This document shows positions 6,995 through 16,726 of a stretch of DNA of 39,579 nucleotides, piece by piece. A program made the position numbers and the translations under genes. Below the pieces are notes generated by a model that was given only the letters and a program-made list of their open reading frames with translations, made no database searches and was not told where the DNA came from. Each line of letters opens with the position of its first letter. Within the stretch, counting starts at the first letter, position 1. The DNA comes from Bacteroidales bacterium (GTDB lineage: Bacteria; Bacteroidota; Bacteroidia; Bacteroidales; UBA10428). The DNA lies in assembly GCA_016934055.1 (NCBI GenBank), contig JAFGTR010000119.1, forward strand, positions 1 through 39,579, read 5' to 3'.

Positions 6995-9900
6995 TTATTG
7001 TATTATAATTTTCTTTACGTATGTTTTATCAGAATTTATAATTTTTAGCAAATATGTTCCTTCCTGCAAATCGCTCAAATCAATTTGTGTGATTCCTTTC
7101 TCAGCTAATTGCTTAACCGTCTTACCTTCAATTGTGCATACAGAAACCTTCGTGTTTTCATATTCTATGCCATCTATATACAAAATATAAGTTGCAGGAT
7201 TAGGATATAATATAACCTGATCATTTTCACCGGGTTCTTCCATACCCTCCAGTCCTTTTGTTGTAAAACGCCAGGTATCTGACCATTGAATTTCATCACA
7301 CACATTTTTGCTTCCGACTTTCCAGTAATACATTGTATTGTTACCGGGTAAAGAAATATCATACGCTGCAGAACTAATATTTCCCACTGACAATAATGAT
7401 GTTGCAAAGGTTTGTGACTCTGATACTTCCAGTGCATATCCTGCCGCATTATCAACTTCATTCCATTCCAGTGTTACATCAACCGGTTGGTCAACAGCAT
7501 TATTTGAAGGATTTGTTAAGATCGGCTTTTCCGGTATTGAGGTTAACTTATAGGCAGACCATGAGCCACTTTTACTTCCTCCACATGTGCTGTTTCCAAT
7601 TGAATATGATCCGATAATGGTGTTTCCGTCGGTTGATTTACTTCCTGAAAGCGAACCATAATTCGGATAACTATAACTGATGGATATATTGTCATCTACT
7701 GTTACCGACATCACCTCTATTTCAAGCTTGCTACAGGTTCCGACATCAGTTAAGATTATCTTGACATTATATTTGTTTGCGCTCACATAATCAAAGGCCA
7801 CAGGAGGATTGTAACCAGTCCAGTCGTAATCGCAGACAGGTGTTACCAGGGTATTGAAACTCCAGGTCTCAGACCAGTCGCTCGTTCCGCTTTCATTTAC
7901 AGCCCTTACCCGCCAGTAATATGTTTTATCGTATTCAAGGTTTACGAGTTGATAGGAAGTGGATTCAATGTGTTGTTGATCAATTAAAGGACTGCTAAAA
8001 TCAAGAGCGTCATCAACCTGTAACTGATAAGTATCAGCAATCAGTGATGATTGCCATGTTAGAGTCTGTGTAGTATTTTGCTCGACAGATTCATTTACGG
8101 GGAATAACAATAATGGTGCATCTGGTAACGGCAAAACATATTCTCCCTCAACCATTACATAAATATCGTCGATATAAGTAGGATTTAATCCTCCGGAAAA
8201 ATATAAAGAGTTAATATCAACAGCACCGTTAAAGCCAACTGTAGCTCTTAACGGGGCATCGCAATCCAGACCAGCATATATTCTTGCTTCATTATCCTGA
8301 AAATCAAACTCAACTTTTATATGGTTATATTTGTCATACTCCATTTCATTGAATACAATGGTGTCTTCGCTTCTTCCCTCGGCTGAAAACCATAGATTAT
8401 GCTCACTCCCTCGAAAATCAATAAGTTCGTCCATATCAAACTTGGAAGCAGCATATCCCAGCCCTATTTCTGCAAAATCTTTATATATGAAATATCCGTC
8501 GGGATTATACCATAATTCCAGGCCAAGTTGTGCCGGTTTGACTTCCCAATCGAATTTAACATAGTCTATTTCTGTGCTGGTTGTAAATGAATTTATCTGG
8601 AAACATTGATCTCCTTCATGAACATTAGTGTTTATCACATCACCCACCCTGCTTGAACTGTACCTTATCCAGGGGGAACCCGGAGCATCGGCCAGAATAC
8701 CCGGGGGATAACTTTCAAAATCTTCACAAAACAGTAATTCACTGTTTATAATAAAGCTTCGTATCACTGACCATGGACTTTCGTCATCAGCATTTAATGC
8801 CTTTATGCGCCAGTAATAAGTATTATTGCCCAGTGAATCCCCTGAATAAATTGTGTCGGTCAAAAGGGAATCCAGTACAATACCTGTAAAAAGTGAGTCA
8901 GTTGAAAACTGTATTATGTAATTATCTGCATTTGCCGTACTAAACCACATGAACTCACCCGGATTTATTTTCCTGTCTGACGGCAGATATAATGCCGGCT
9001 GATCCAGTTCAATTGTAGAAAATTGCCACACTTCAGACCATTCGCCGGTACCCAGGGTAACTGATGCATTTACCCTCCAGAAGTAGGTTTTATGATACAA
9101 CAAGTCTGTCAATACTAACGCCGTATCTGATACTGCATCGTCATCCATTATGATTCCGGTAACAAATGACGGATCAGTGGTAACCTGAACGTGAAAACTG
9201 TCGATTTCTTCGATATCGTTCCATTTCAGAATAATATCCCGTGATGCATTTTCAAGATTGTTTGCTGGCACGCATAATGAAGGTGCATCCGGTATAGGAG
9301 TGAGATATGGAGACCAAGCGGTTCCTCCATAGGCTCCAATGTCTATTCTTGAATTGTATGGATGCGGTTCATTACCGGGGGAATCAGACGGATCACCTTT
9401 GTCCAGACATGAAGAAATTTCGAGAATTCGAAAATCATAGTTATTGACATCACGGAAAACAGGGTTCATGGCTATGTCTCCGTTCCCCGGATTTGAATCA
9501 AACCCTGTATAACTGAACGTATTTCCATAAACACAATTATATGTTCTCACAGAAGCATCATAACCAACGGTGTTTATGCCAAAACTGGTATAACAAAAGA
9601 TATTGTTTTTAATAAGGGGTGTACCTGTACCTGAGTTTATTACAATAGCGTTGCTGCCCTCGTAGACTGTATTATTTATCACTACTGCGCCCCCGTAAGT
9701 TTCAATATTATTAGCAGCTATCGCCGTCAGGTTTAAGAACACATTATGGCTTAGCACGGAACCGTTATAAAGCTTGGCAGCTGCATCGGTAACACTGGAT
9801 CCACAATCGAATACAAAGCCGTCAATTGTCGAGCTGTTGGCATCATAATACATAACAGAACTAGCCCCAACAATATAAGTTTTATTCAGAAAAATATCCC

Positions 9901-10195
9901 GTTTATTATTGGTATAGGATTCATTATAACCGCCTAATAGAATATTGCTGCATTTAGTGTTCAAATACTCCGTATATATTCCTGCGGCAATTTTAATTGT
10001 ATCGCCGGCAGAAGCCGAATCCAAAGCTTTTTGAATGGTCAGGAAGGGTGAGCCCGGAGTGCCTGTATTATCATTGTCACCCGTGTTTGAGACACAAATT
10101 ACTCCGGCATTTAACTGATTGGAAACCCATATGATTAGAAAAAAAGAGATCAGTATGGTTACCAACCGGTTAGAAGAAAAGGAATGTTTTTTCAT
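6995..10195 (-). CDS. Secreted beta-helix/FN3 protein with T9SS sorting domain
   Basis: This 1066-residue surface or secreted protein has a signal peptide (about 1-31). A right-handed beta-helix of the DUF1565/pectate-lyase-like type follows (about 32-290, opening ICVSNTGDNDNTGTPGSPF and LTIQKALDSASAGDTI). Two fibronectin-III domains (about 305-485) precede a jelly-roll-like middle region (about 487-690, LFCEDFESYPPG onward). Two more FN3 domains (about 695-785, 905-985) flank a distinct segment, and the protein ends in a type-A T9SS sorting domain (about 997-1066, LYPNPATYILYIDG to YVKKIIIQ). FN3 repeats share the pattern TYYWRVRAVNESGTSDWSET. No catalytic motif can be assigned, so polysaccharide binding or lysis is possible but unproven. 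Transport across the outer membrane by the type IX system is well supported. Confidence 0.88.
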   Translation of the reverse strand: MKKHSFSSNRLVTILISFFLIIWVSNQLNAGVICVSNTGDNDNTGTPGSPFLTIQKALDSASAGDTIKIAAGIYTEYLNTKCSNILLGGYNESYTNNKRDIFLNKTYIVGASSVMYYDANSSTIDGFVFDCGSSVTDAAAKLYNGSVLSHNVFLNLTAIAANNIETYGGAVVINNTVYEGSNAIVINSGTGTPLIKNNIFCYTSFGINTVGYDASVRTYNCVYGNTFSYTGFDSNPGNGDIAMNPVFRDVNNYDFRILEISSCLDKGDPSDSPGNEPHPYNSRIDIGAYGGTAWSPYLTPIPDAPSLCVPANNLENASRDIILKWNDIEEIDSFHVQVTTDPSFVTGIIMDDDAVSDTALVLTDLLYHKTYFWRVNASVTLGTGEWSEVWQFSTIELDQPALYLPSDRKINPGEFMWFSTANADNYIIQFSTDSLFTGIVLDSLLTDTIYSGDSLGNNTYYWRIKALNADDESPWSVIRSFIINSELLFCEDFESYPPGILADAPGSPWIRYSSSRVGDVINTNVHEGDQCFQINSFTTSTEIDYVKFDWEVKPAQLGLELWYNPDGYFIYKDFAEIGLGYAASKFDMDELIDFRGSEHNLWFSAEGRSEDTIVFNEMEYDKYNHIKVEFDFQDNEARIYAGLDCDAPLRATVGFNGAVDINSLYFSGGLNPTYIDDIYVMVEGEYVLPLPDAPLLLFPVNESVEQNTTQTLTWQSSLIADTYQLQVDDALDFSSPLIDQQHIESTSYQLVNLEYDKTYYWRVRAVNESGTSDWSETWSFNTLVTPVCDYDWTGYNPPVAFDYVSANKYNVKIILTDVGTCSKLEIEVMSVTVDDNISISYSYPNYGSLSGSKSTDGNTIIGSYSIGNSTCGGSKSGSWSAYKLTSIPEKPILTNPSNNAVDQPVDVTLEWNEVDNAAGYALEVSESQTFATSLLSVGNISSAAYDISLPGNNTMYYWKVGSKNVCDEIQWSDTWRFTTKGLEGMEEPGENDQVILYPNPATYILYIDGIEYENTKVSVCTIEGKTVKQLAEKGITQIDLSDLQEGTYLLKIINSDKTYVKKIIIQ

Positions 10196-10371
10196 GACGA
10201 AATTATTTCAGGGTTAAAGAAGATCAGTTAATATGCTATGATAAAAACAAGTTATATCCATTATAGTCACAATTTATTAAAAAATCAGTATAATTCTTAT
10301 GAAATTCATCTTTTGAGTTCAGTGAAATTTTGTAATAATGCTTACGAGTTTCTGTTATATTCATGAAGCCA

Positions 10372-12246
10372 TCATTCATACCTGAAAACCCTGTAAGAAT
10401 GAGGTTTTAATGTGATGCTGAATGAAGTTTTATCCTGAATACCAGATGTTGCTCTGGTGAATTTTGGTGGATGCGATTCACCTGCATAAGACTGACCTGT
10501 GATGAGATCTGTTATTCTTGTGTGGTGGCCGTTTGAAACAATATTTGCAGTTGACTTGTTGTCCAGGAATGACTCAATAATGAAGGTTTTATTATCATAC
10601 AGGTACAGACTGATATTGGAAGGTCCTTCAATGTATATGTCCAGGTTCTCACAAAGCACTGTCCTTATCCTGTTGAGGACTTCGGCAGGCAGGTTATAAA
10701 GATCAGCAAAATTGTCCGGGATTGTCAGTACATACATTTTCCCTTTTGAATACTCAGCCATATGCAGTATTGGCCATCCGTTAGGTCCGGAAATGCCTGA
10801 TACGACCTCCCAGGAATCATTGGTAAGATATTGAATCTGTTGTATCAATACCGGCTTTTCTGCATGCACTATTTGGAATGTGCCGGTTGTATAATCCTGT
10901 ACCAGGGCTTTCCTGTCGGTATAACGTAGTTCTGCGATATCACTTAATCCTTTGTCCTGCAATGCTCTTAATAAACCCGATGTAATAACAACACTATTTC
11001 CTGCTGTCAACTGTCCCTTTATCTTTTCAACGATATCCGGATCGGCGCTTGCTTTCTCCGTTAAAATGATGAGCCTCTCCCCTGTCGGAAATTCTGGCAG
11101 TTCATCCATTGGCAGTCCTATCATGCCCAGGTAATTCGGAAGAAAATCTTCACCGGTTGAGTGAAAAGGTTTGTAACTCTTAATACCCAACGGATTACCG
11201 GTTTCCCCGGTAGTTTTGTCAACCGTTTCCAGAGCATAACCTGCTACCCTGGCAAGGGTGACGGGTTTCTTATCTGCTGTCGCGCTGTATTGAGCTGACT
11301 GCATCATATATTCAAAATCAAAGCTGGTATTCTGTCCCTGCCAGGGTGATCGTCTGATTGTATCAACCGGGTTACCCAGCTGCCCGAAATGAAACAGGGT
11401 TATCTCGGGCGCTTTGGCAAAGGCTGTTATCCACAATTGCTCGGCGTACCTGTCATAATACCTCATGCCGAAAGGATCGACCCAGCCGCCGCCATTACGG
11501 CCGGGCGCAATATTTTCAAAATACCTGAATATGTTATAGCCCGTGTATGGTTGCAAGTGTTGTGCACTTGATACGGCGTCGCGTGTCTCTGTCCCCGTAT
11601 ATATGCCGTCGAATACTACAGGTTCTTTTTCGAGGTTAAAGCCAAGCCCCTGGAAATGCTCATACCAGTTGGGATATTTAATTATTATTTTAATACCCGG
11701 ATTGATCTTTCTGGCAGGTTCTACAACAAGGCTTTGTGCCGCTTCAGCCATCAACTCAAGCCGGTATTGTGTCCAGCTTCTGGTTCCCTTGTCACGGATG
11801 GCATCATCGGTTTTACAGCTGGTAAAGAAAAAATCGTCCAGGATAACTTCATCAAAGTTCTTTGCTGTGTATTCGGCAATTTCCATGACCTTTCTCCTGT
11901 CATCCGGATCATTATAACAAAAAGTCCTGAACATCTGGGATTCTTTAATGGTATAAGTAATACCACCGGCAATTTCAATTCCTCTCCGGGCAAAAAACAT
12001 TTTTGCAATATCCAGGGCCTTCTGGTCAACAATCATCAGATCCCGGTGTGTTTCGAGATATATTTTATCCACTTTCAACTGCCTGCTGATTTCAGTCCAC
12101 CGTGGTATAAGGTAACCTGTAGTATCACCCATCCGGCTTACATCAAAAGCTGTGCAATAGATGGATACCTTAAAATTCTGATACTGCTGCGAAAAACACG
12201 TGCAAATTATCAGACTGAGGAGGATACAGATAAGATTTTTTTTCAT
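10372..12246 (-). CDS. Secreted glycoside-hydrolase-like TIM-barrel protein
   Basis: I chose the ATG at 12246, giving about 624 residues, because it directly precedes a signal peptide (MKKNLICILLSLIICTCFSQ). The longer frame from 12333 would run into the upstream DUF4861 gene and bury that signal. The N-terminal half looks like a TIM barrel: strand-end motifs KIYLETHRD, GIEIAGGIT, FDEVILDDFFF and IKIIIKYPNW. The DD of ILDDFFF would be a candidate active site. The region after about residue 380 (LPEFPTGERLIILTEKAS, then AGNSVVITSGLL) resembles the trimerisation-type domain of GH42-like enzymes. The exact glycoside hydrolase family is not recognised. There is no T9SS tail. The start lies 19 bases after the stop of the DUF4861 gene, so the two are probably one operon. 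Confidence 0.72.
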   Translation of the reverse strand: MKKNLICILLSLIICTCFSQQYQNFKVSIYCTAFDVSRMGDTTGYLIPRWTEISRQLKVDKIYLETHRDLMIVDQKALDIAKMFFARRGIEIAGGITYTIKESQMFRTFCYNDPDDRRKVMEIAEYTAKNFDEVILDDFFFTSCKTDDAIRDKGTRSWTQYRLELMAEAAQSLVVEPARKINPGIKIIIKYPNWYEHFQGLGFNLEKEPVVFDGIYTGTETRDAVSSAQHLQPYTGYNIFRYFENIAPGRNGGGWVDPFGMRYYDRYAEQLWITAFAKAPEITLFHFGQLGNPVDTIRRSPWQGQNTSFDFEYMMQSAQYSATADKKPVTLARVAGYALETVDKTTGETGNPLGIKSYKPFHSTGEDFLPNYLGMIGLPMDELPEFPTGERLIILTEKASADPDIVEKIKGQLTAGNSVVITSGLLRALQDKGLSDIAELRYTDRKALVQDYTTGTFQIVHAEKPVLIQQIQYLTNDSWEVVSGISGPNGWPILHMAEYSKGKMYVLTIPDNFADLYNLPAEVLNRIRTVLCENLDIYIEGPSNISLYLYDNKTFIIESFLDNKSTANIVSNGHHTRITDLITGQSYAGESHPPKFTRATSGIQDKTSFSITLKPHSYRVFRYE

Positions 12247-12265
12247 ATCATAAAGTGAGAAACTC

Positions 12266-13129
12266 TTATTTTTCAAAGTTTTCCAGATAGTCAACAAATT
12301 TTTCCATGGTATACAGATCAGGGTCTTTTTCACTGGCAGAAATAATCCACGTGGAGAGATATTTTGCAGGTTTTGATATCATCTGATATTCTTTCTCTTC
12401 TTTTTTTATCGAAACAAAATCGTTTGGATTGTATGATATGCCTGAGCCAATAGCAAGCTGGAATGCAGCCACGTCTTCAGGATGAATTCCCCATGTCCAT
12501 ATAGTATTGTCTCCCTGCTGCGTTTGCATACCTGCATGATAATTGACACCTGTTAAAAACTGCACAGGCTTGTTGCACAAGGCAAAAGCTTCTACCTTCG
12601 CAGCACGGATGCCGGAAAAAACAGTAACACGCACCAGTATATCTATGCTGTCACCCTTGTATGGTATGCCTTCTGACAGCATCTCCATATAAGAAATATT
12701 GGCTTCTTTGCATACCCTGGCTGTTCTCATTCTCACCGGGTCAAGATACACCACTTTTTCTCCGTCCCACAAACGAACACCACCTAAACCGACTGTTTTG
12801 CCAACCTTATACTGATCGGCCCCCCACCCTTCTTTCTGCTGTTCCGGCGTCGGATACCATTCAGCTTCAGCCAGTTCAAGACGGGTCTGTGTTTTATTGT
12901 ATACATCAACGGCGACCTTATAATCAAAATACAGCCTTAATCCCATCCATTCATTCTCTATGGCGGGTCCGTGGTGACTCAGCTTGCTATATAGGTTGCC
13001 GGTTTCAGATGAGATACTGGTTTCCTGTTTATCGGAATCTTTCCATTTCAGACTGATGTCGGTTTTATTCTGGGTAAAAACCAGAGTGCCTGAAAACAAT
13101 GTAAAAAGCAAAATAAACAAATATTTCAT
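12266..13129 (-). CDS. DUF4861 family secreted protein
   Basis: The 287-residue protein has a signal peptide (about 1-19, ending LVFTQ). Its body matches my knowledge of DUF4861: SHHGPAIENEWMGLRLYFDY, AVDVYNKTQTRLEL, EWYPTPEQQKEGWGADQYKV and GLGGVRLWDGEKVVYLDPV. DUF4861 proteins occur in Bacteroidota polysaccharide-utilisation loci and are thought to act on or bind glycans; the reaction is not settled. It heads a likely operon with the downstream TIM-barrel gene, suggesting that both act on one substrate. Its promoter must lie in the structured intergenic region shared with the divergent CotH gene. Confidence 0.75.
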   Translation of the reverse strand: MKYLFILLFTLFSGTLVFTQNKTDISLKWKDSDKQETSISSETGNLYSKLSHHGPAIENEWMGLRLYFDYKVAVDVYNKTQTRLELAEAEWYPTPEQQKEGWGADQYKVGKTVGLGGVRLWDGEKVVYLDPVRMRTARVCKEANISYMEMLSEGIPYKGDSIDILVRVTVFSGIRAAKVEAFALCNKPVQFLTGVNYHAGMQTQQGDNTIWTWGIHPEDVAAFQLAIGSGISYNPNDFVSIKKEEKEYQMISKPAKYLSTWIISASEKDPDLYTMEKFVDYLENFEK

Positions 13130-13630
13130 GATTTTCAGTTTTGATTATTGGCTTCAAAAATAACAAAAATACAGGTGATATTCTTTTACAGAAGATGAAA
13201 ATAGTTCATGGTTCACAGTCACTGGTTCCGTATTCATGGTTTCTGACTTGCTGCATACTTTTATATAACTAGTTCATATAATGTTGAAGATTAGTATTTT
13301 ATTGGTTTTTTGTATTTTCTGGCACCGTAGGTGCTACTGTTTGTAGCAATGACATGGCCATTCAATATAATTCCTTATGTCCCGTCGTGAGGCGGGACTC
13401 GGGGAATAATAAGGCGGATATACCTCTTTTGCTACAAACAGGCCGCCACTGCGTGGCTTAAAAAAGCACCCATATAAGTTCAATAGAAAACTCCTTATTC
13501 TTCCTGGGGCATTAATGCCCATTATTGAGGGACTTTTCACGGTTAATCTGCCAATTGCCACGGGCATTCGGATATCTTCGTAATAAGTTTTATATTTGAG
13601 GTCTGAACAGCATAACAATTCTTGGGTATA
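13130..13630. other. Structured intergenic region with nested hairpins
   Basis: These 501 bases separate divergent secretome genes. Hairpins run in series: GCACC-GTA-GGTGC (13322-13334), and GTTTGTAGCA (13339-13348) pairing with TGCTACAAAC (13430-13439). Inside that pair, GTCCCGTC-GTGA-GGCGGGAC (13379-13398) has a GNRA-type tetraloop and one G-T pair. Then come GCCAC-TGC-GTGGC (13444-13456) and the perfect palindrome GGGCATTAATGCCC (13507-13520). A 94-codon frame on the minus strand (13334-13618) starts with TTG upstream of nothing conserved and is best read as part of this element. It may be a dispersed repeat or a structured RNA. Confidence 0.6.
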
Positions 13631-16567
13631 ATGAGACTTCGCGACGTTTTTATTACAGCTTTTCTTCTCTTTCCTTTAGTTACCCGGGCCCAGCTTATGA
13701 TCAACGAGATACTGGCCACAAACGCAACCACTCTTATTGAAACTGATTTCTACAATTTCCCTGATTATATTGAATTATACAATTCGGGTAATTCTGCTGT
13801 TAATCTTTCCGACTATTACCTGTCAGATGAAAATGATAACCTGCTGAAATGGAATTGTCCTTCAGTTACCCTTGCTGCAAAGCAATTTTACATTGTTTAT
13901 TGTGACAAGAACAACACAGGCCGGCATGCCAGCTTCGGACTGAGTGCCGATGGTGAAGCCGTTTATCTTACGCATAAGAATGGCTCATCCGTTGACTTTA
14001 TGACATACAGGAAACAGTATCCCGACATATCCTACGGAAGAGATCCTGCTGACATGATGCAGTGGCTTTATTGCTCTGTGCCTACACCGGGATATGCCAA
14101 CAACATTACTACAGCAACATCATTGTCAGAAAAAGCAGGTTATTCAATAGATGCAGGGCGACTGAATGCCTCTGCCTCATTAAGCCTTTCAGGTAATTAT
14201 ATTAAATATACGATAAACGGTGCTGAGCCGGGAAGCTCCTCCCCTTCCTGTTCGCAACCCATTTCCGTCAATAAAACAATGACGGTGAAATCAAAAATAT
14301 TTGAACCCGGCTTTCTTCCCGGTGAAACATATGCCAACACTTATTTTATTAATGAACACCCTTTTTCATTGCCTGTGGTTGCTCTTTCTTTTACACCGGA
14401 TTACTTTTATGATGATATCATAGGCATTCATGTCAGAGGTACAAACGGGACTGAAGGCAATTGCGGCTCAATGGCCAACTGGAACCAGAACTGGGAGCGT
14501 GCTGCATACTTTGAATATTTTGATGTTAACGGGGAAAAACAAATTTCCCAGCCTGTCGGCGTGAAATTGTCAGGCGGATGCACCCGCGGAAGAGACCAGA
14601 AATCATTATCAATCTACGCAAGGAGTAAATACGGGAATAATGATTTCGATTATCCTTTCTTCAGGCAAAAGCCTGGTATTACAAGCTTTAAATCGCTGCT
14701 GCTGAGAAATTCAGGTAATGACCAGGATCAGACACTGCTGCGTGATGCCTTTCTGCAGGCTCTCGTAAACCGGTCAATGGACATTGATTTTCAATCGTAC
14801 CAGCCGGCAATCGTTTATTTCAATGATGAATACCGCGGAATAATGAATCTGCGGGAAAAAACTGATGAAGATTATTTCCTTTCCAACTATGCCATTGGCA
14901 GTGATGAGGTTGATTTTCTGGAAGGCGTGTTATGGGCCGATGCTGAACATTGTTATGCGGCAATCCGTGGTTCTCTTGTTGATTACGAGAATCTGATCAC
15001 TTATATTTCATCCAACAGCCTGGCAGCAGAAGATAATTACGAGCTGGTTGCTTCTCAGATTGATATTCAGGAATATATTAATTATATGGCCCTTCAGATA
15101 TATATTGCCAACAGGGACTGGCCGGGCAATAACCTGAAATTCTGGAAGAAAGCTGTAAACGGCAAGTGGCGGTGGATTGTTTTCGATCTTGACTACGGTT
15201 TCGGTTTCAGGCTTGATGATAATGGCTATACACACGAAACTTTTGATTTTGCAACAGCTGCAGATGGTCCTGATCACCCCAATCCACCCTGGTCGACTCT
15301 TCTGTTCAGAAAGCTTTTGGAAAATGACGAATTTAAAAAGCAGTTTTTAAGCACTTTTTTTGTTCATATGTATTCTTCATTTCAACCGGACTGGTGTAAT
15401 TATGTCCTTGACAGCCTTTCAGCCGGCATTGATGCTGAGATAGGCTACAACCAGATCAAATTCGGACGTACAAAAAGCCAGTGGCTTGGATACCTGGAAA
15501 CGATCAGACAATATGCGGTTAAGAGAAGCAGTTTCATGCCGGGGTATGTGCAATCCTTTTTCAGTCTTTCATCTGATGAGGTCCATATAACTGTTATAAA
15601 CCCTGATGTCAGAAAAGGCAAAGTGGACGTCAATCGTGCGCTGATACAAATGTATCCTTTTACAATGACTGCATACCATGAACTGCCCTTATACATTAAA
15701 GCCATACCTGAGAAAGGTTACAGGTTTGCAAGATGGAACCATGCCGGGCAGACATCAGTGTACAGTGAGAAGAATGAAATATTGAGCGATACAAGTTTTA
15801 ATATTGCCATTGAACCTGTATTTGAACCCATTGATGCAATGGAAGGCATTCACCTGAATGAGATTGCCGCATCTACATCATTGTTCAGAGACGAATTCGA
15901 TGAGAATTCGGGATATGTTGAAATCTATAACAGCCAAAGCGAGGATCAGGTGTTGTGTGGATTTTTCATTTCAGACAACAGGGATAATCTCACGCGTTAT
16001 GCCATACCTGATTCCACAGTGATACCTGCCCTGGGTTTTCTGACTTTTTATCTTGACGGGGAAGCCCGGCAGGGCACATTGCATACCTCATTTAAAGCTG
16101 ATACGGATGGGGAATCCATGTATCTCTCACAAAAGGTAGGAGAAACCTTTAGCACACTCGACTCGACAACATTTGAACTGCTGGTTACAGATCATTCTTT
16201 TGGCAAATATGCTGATGGCACAGGCACATGGCAACATATGGTGAACATGACACCCGGTCAGCCCAATGATCCGGTATTACTCAATGATGTGCAGGAATTT
16301 GATGCATTTACGCCGGATATAAGGATTTATCCTAATCCTTCCGATGGAAACCTTTTCGTTTCCTTTCATGAAAGTATAATGAGCTCAGATGCATATTCAA
16401 TTGATGTGGTTGATATTTGCGGTAATATTGTTTATCCGAAGATTCGGTTAAATAATAATAATGATAATTATATAAACCTGTTAAACCTGGATCGTGGAAT
16501 ATATATCATCCGGGTTTTTAAGGATATGCAGATGGTCAATACAAATAAACTGGTTATTTTAAAATAA
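13631..16567 (+). CDS. CotH-kinase/lamin-tail T9SS protein, paralog 1
   Basis: I use the ATG at 13631 (978 residues, starting MRLRDVFITAFLLF) rather than a TTG nine bases earlier, because it begins a normal signal peptide ending TRAQ. The domain order is as follows. A lamin-tail domain (about 22-145, LMINEILATNATTLIETDFY) is followed by a chitobiase-C-like beta domain (about 165-235, IKYTINGAEPGSSSP). The CotH-type protein kinase domain (about 245-620) has LLRDAFLQALVNR, GIMNLREKTDEDYF, and Asp519 and Asp521 in the metal motif FDLDYGFG. A repeat-like beta domain, a second lamin-tail domain (about 735-880) and a type-A T9SS sorting domain (YPNPSDGNLFVS to LVILK) complete the protein. CotH kinases phosphorylate secreted or spore-coat proteins, so this one would act at the cell surface. 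Its tandem paralog follows after 159 bases. Confidence 0.88.
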   Translation: MRLRDVFITAFLLFPLVTRAQLMINEILATNATTLIETDFYNFPDYIELYNSGNSAVNLSDYYLSDENDNLLKWNCPSVTLAAKQFYIVYCDKNNTGRHASFGLSADGEAVYLTHKNGSSVDFMTYRKQYPDISYGRDPADMMQWLYCSVPTPGYANNITTATSLSEKAGYSIDAGRLNASASLSLSGNYIKYTINGAEPGSSSPSCSQPISVNKTMTVKSKIFEPGFLPGETYANTYFINEHPFSLPVVALSFTPDYFYDDIIGIHVRGTNGTEGNCGSMANWNQNWERAAYFEYFDVNGEKQISQPVGVKLSGGCTRGRDQKSLSIYARSKYGNNDFDYPFFRQKPGITSFKSLLLRNSGNDQDQTLLRDAFLQALVNRSMDIDFQSYQPAIVYFNDEYRGIMNLREKTDEDYFLSNYAIGSDEVDFLEGVLWADAEHCYAAIRGSLVDYENLITYISSNSLAAEDNYELVASQIDIQEYINYMALQIYIANRDWPGNNLKFWKKAVNGKWRWIVFDLDYGFGFRLDDNGYTHETFDFATAADGPDHPNPPWSTLLFRKLLENDEFKKQFLSTFFVHMYSSFQPDWCNYVLDSLSAGIDAEIGYNQIKFGRTKSQWLGYLETIRQYAVKRSSFMPGYVQSFFSLSSDEVHITVINPDVRKGKVDVNRALIQMYPFTMTAYHELPLYIKAIPEKGYRFARWNHAGQTSVYSEKNEILSDTSFNIAIEPVFEPIDAMEGIHLNEIAASTSLFRDEFDENSGYVEIYNSQSEDQVLCGFFISDNRDNLTRYAIPDSTVIPALGFLTFYLDGEARQGTLHTSFKADTDGESMYLSQKVGETFSTLDSTTFELLVTDHSFGKYADGTGTWQHMVNMTPGQPNDPVLLNDVQEFDAFTPDIRIYPNPSDGNLFVSFHESIMSSDAYSIDVVDICGNIVYPKIRLNNNNDNYINLLNLDRGIYIIRVFKDMQMVNTNKLVILK

Positions 16568-16726
16568 CATCTTGATCGTATTTGAATAAATTAAGGGCCA
16601 ACGCAGACTGATATTTTTGCGTATAAGTCAGTGATAAATTGAATGCCATAACTTGTTTCGGATCAAAATCAAAAGGCTGCCATTAGAATTATATATTTCT
16701 GTCATAAACAATTTAATTTACAATAG

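Noticed and set aside
13334..13618. A 94-codon frame on the minus strand
   Set aside because: It starts with TTG, shows no conserved pattern and coincides with the nested hairpins of the structured intergenic element.
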